From Oligoflexus sp. (GTDB lineage Bacteria; Bdellovibrionota_B; Oligoflexia; Oligoflexales; Oligoflexaceae): a DNA stretch of 8,027 nt. The notes under the pieces were generated by a model. That model did not search any database and was not told the DNA's origin. It saw only the letters and a list, made by a program, of their open reading frames with translations. This document shows positions 6,407-8,027 of this stretch, in pieces (the stretch's first letter is position 1; each line of letters begins with the position of its first letter). A program made the translations under genes and the position numbers. The DNA is taken from contig JASLCY010000014.1 in assembly GCA_030151925.1 (NCBI GenBank), positions 1 to 8,027 of the forward strand. The letters are read 5' to 3'.

Positions 6407-7284
6407 AAACTCTCCTCTTCGGCTGCGCTCTCGCCTTGCTCGCAGGATGCTCCACTCCTGATCACGAGGTGTTCGCGCCGCCGCGGAATGAGTTGAAGAG
6501 CACGCCGAGCAAGACCATCGTCCTGATCCATGGCATGTTCCTTACACCCAAGGCCTGGGACGCGTGGAAGCATGATTTCGAAGCCGCGGGCTACACCGTT
6601 TACGCTCCGGCCTGGCCGCTCCACGATAAAGAACCGCGTGAGATGCGCGCGCAGAATCCCGATGCCGCGCTCGGTCGCCTCGAGCTCACCGAGGTCCTCG
6701 GCACCTATCGCGACTTCATTCAAAAACTCCCTGAAAAACCGATCCTGATCGGCCATTCGATGGGCGGGCTCATCGTCCAGCTTCTCCTGCAGGATCATAT
6801 GGGAGCAGCCGGCGTCGCTATCGATTCGGCTCCTCCGAAGGGCGTCATCTCCCTGCGCTACAGCTTCCTGAAATCGAACTGGGGCGTGATCTCGCCTTTC
6901 GCCGATCGCGAGGAGCCGATCGAACTCGATCCCGCGCAGTTCCATTACGCCTTTACCAATTGCCTCGGCGACGACCAGGCTCAGGCGATTTACGAGGCGT
7001 ATGCGACGCCCGAATCCCGCGCCGTCGGCAAGGCGGCGACGACCGAGACGGCGGCGATCCAATATAAAACGAAGACCGAGCCCCTGCTCTTCATCGCCGG
7101 CCGCGAGGATCACATCATCCCGGCCAGCCTCAATTACTCGAATTTCAAAGAGTATAAAGAAGCCCCTTCCCTCACGGAATTCCGCGCTTATCCCGGCAGA
7201 TGCCATTGGATCGTCGGACAGGAGCATTGGCAGGACATCACGGCCCAGATCAAGACCTGGCTGAAGGCGAACGTCAATCCTTGA
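6403..7284 (+). CDS. Alpha/beta-hydrolase fold lipoprotein
   Basis: The protein has 293 residues. The N-terminus (MKTLLFGCALALLAGC) is a lipoprotein signal with lipobox L-A-G-C, so Cys16 is lipidated; Ser17 at +2 suggests the outer membrane. The fold is an alpha/beta hydrolase: the oxyanion-hole strand ends in I-H43-G44-M-F, and the nucleophile elbow is G117-H-S119-M-G-G. Asp236 lies in A-G-R-E-D-H-I-I-P and His268 in R-C-H-W, giving a complete Ser-Asp-His triad. A cap region lies at about residues 140-205. The enzyme should therefore be an active esterase, lipase or related hydrolase facing the periplasm, but the substrate cannot be read from the sequence. ATG 6403 overlaps the TGA of the upstream HEAT-like gene by 4 nt, and AAGGAG (6387-6392) lies inside that gene. 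Translational coupling and a shared function are likely. It is the last gene of the rightward run. Confidence 0.88.
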   Translation: MKTLLFGCALALLAGCSTPDHEVFAPPRNELKSTPSKTIVLIHGMFLTPKAWDAWKHDFEAAGYTVYAPAWPLHDKEPREMRAQNPDAALGRLELTEVLGTYRDFIQKLPEKPILIGHSMGGLIVQLLLQDHMGAAGVAIDSAPPKGVISLRYSFLKSNWGVISPFADREEPIELDPAQFHYAFTNCLGDDQAQAIYEAYATPESRAVGKAATTETAAIQYKTKTEPLLFIAGREDHIIPASLNYSNFKEYKEAPSLTEFRAYPGRCHWIVGQEHWQDITAQIKTWLKANVNP

Positions 7285-7306
7285 ATCGGACAATATCTCG
7301 GAGCGC

Positions 7307-7328
7307 CGAGCCTAAGCCTTCAGGCTCG
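7307..7328. other. Inverted repeat at the convergent gene junction
   Basis: CGAGCCT (7307-7313) pairs with AGGCTCG (7322-7328) around an 8-nt loop. A second, overlapping option is CTCGG (7297-7301) with CCGAG (7306-7310). The site lies between the convergent hydrolase and DUF1552 genes, where a bidirectional terminator is expected. Neither strand shows a clear T-tract after the stem, so termination is uncertain. Confidence 0.3.
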
Positions 7329-8027
7329 CGATCGCGCCTTTGCCGTTATCCTTGTTGCCGAACTTCGTATCGCTCAGACCCATGCTTTGCAGGACGCTGA
7401 CCAGCAGGTTGTTGTGGGTGTAGCCGTTCATATCGAGGCAACGCCCGGTCTTGAAGAACCCACCCGCTTGTCCGGCCAGCACGGTGCCCATGTTCTTATA
7501 GCTGTGGGTATCGCTATCGCTGATCTCGGAGAACGCCATGAGCACGCTGTTGTAAAGCAGCGATTTGTCGCCTTCCTTGGCGTTGCCCATCGCTTTGATC
7601 AGATCGGCGAACTTCGACATCATATAAGCCTGGTTCACGGTATGGGTCTTCTCGCTGTCGGCTCGCACATAATGCGAGGTCGCATGGTGGGCGGTGCCGC
7701 TATTCGCCGGTTTGCCCCCTGAGAAAGTCACCTGCGACGTGCCGTGCGAAAGGGTGATGAAGACGACGTTGGTCGCGCCGCAGGCCATCGCCTGGACCGC
7801 CACCTGTATCTGCAAATCGAGGATTTCGGTGAAGTTCCCCGCTTTCATGAGATCATCGCTCGCGTAGACCTTGCTGGAGCCCAGGGTCTTCGTACAGGCG
7901 GCCGTAGCCATGCCCATGTTCATGTCGGCGACCTGGAGCCTTCTCTCGAGCTCACGCACGGCCTGCACATGCGAGTCGAGTTTTTCCTTCTCGAGGCTCC
8001 CGAGTTTGGACTGGAGCCCATTGATCT
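7312..8027 (-). CDS. DUF1552 family protein, C-terminal part, 5' end beyond window
   Basis: The minus-strand frame is open from base 8027 to TAG at 7314-7312 and gives about 237 residues of the C-terminal part. The visible start has the family-like helix LGSLEKEKLDSH followed by VRELERRL. A L-D-L-Q-I-Q-V-A-V-Q-A-M-A-C-G-A-T segment follows. Next comes an A-H-H-A-T-S-H-Y motif (near nt 7668-7696), equivalent to the HH-x-x-S-H-H signature of DUF1552. The C-terminal block contains S-E-I-S-D-S-D-T-H, V-L-A-G-Q-A-G-G-F-F-K-T-G-R and N-N-L-L-V-S-V-L-Q-S-M-G. DUF1552 proteins are usually exported by the Tat route and often sit beside a multi-domain cytochrome-like DUF1592/DUF1588 gene; the biochemical role is not known to me. 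The internal GTG at 7968 is not the true start. The gene converges on the hydrolase gene with 27 nt between the stops. Confidence 0.85.
   Translation of the reverse strand, partial: INGLQSKLGSLEKEKLDSHVQAVRELERRLQVADMNMGMATAACTKTLGSSKVYASDDLMKAGNFTEILDLQIQVAVQAMACGATNVVFITLSHGTSQVTFSGGKPANSGTAHHATSHYVRADSEKTHTVNQAYMMSKFADLIKAMGNAKEGDKSLLYNSVLMAFSEISDSDTHSYKNMGTVLAGQAGGFFKTGRCLDMNGYTHNNLLVSVLQSMGLSDTKFGNKDNGKGAIASLKA

Noticed and set aside
6253..7293. 346-codon open frame on the minus strand across the hydrolase gene
   Set aside because: The plus strand carries a complete lipoprotein signal and hydrolase triad. The antisense product has no recognisable motif.

Overview
The window looks like a chromosomal stretch of a moderately GC-rich, diderm (Gram-negative) bacterium. 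Two proteins carry lipoboxes, one resembles LapA (a lipopolysaccharide-assembly type protein), and several others have export signals. A DUF1552 protein at the right edge and the HEAT-repeat envelope protein suggest a 'deltaproteobacterial' relative (Bdellovibrionota or Myxococcota-like). That placement is an inference and is not certain.

Left part (1-2947): the 3' two thirds of rpsA (ribosomal protein S1, four S1 domains visible) ends in a strong intrinsic terminator. The terminator abuts the ribosome binding site of a small two-helix LapA/DUF1049 membrane protein. Next comes rsmB (16S rRNA m5C967 methyltransferase) with a well-supported TTG start. These are housekeeping genes for translation and envelope assembly.

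Middle part (2968-7284): four same-strand genes follow rsmB closely, and all encode exported or envelope proteins. They are (1) a secreted single-domain phospholipase D-like protein whose HKD motif has lost its His and Lys, with a long proline-rich tail; (2) a lipoprotein with an NTF2/DUF4878-like look and a Pro/Ala/acidic tail; (3) a membrane-anchored 604-residue protein with a beta-rich N-terminal half and an alpha-helical HEAT-like C-terminal half; (4) an alpha/beta-hydrolase lipoprotein with an intact Ser-Asp-His triad. Genes 2-3 are 17 nt apart and genes 3-4 overlap by 4 nt, so they are probably made together. Two unrecognised scaffold-like proteins, a pseudo-enzyme and an active hydrolase, all on the periplasmic face, suggest a little-described envelope (perhaps lipid-related) module. 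This is the most interesting part of the window.

Right part (7312-8027): on the opposite strand and convergent with the hydrolase gene lies the C-terminal part of a DUF1552 protein that continues past the window edge. No rRNA, tRNA, CRISPR array, insertion sequence or phage gene was seen. No gene-free stretch exceeds 100 bases.
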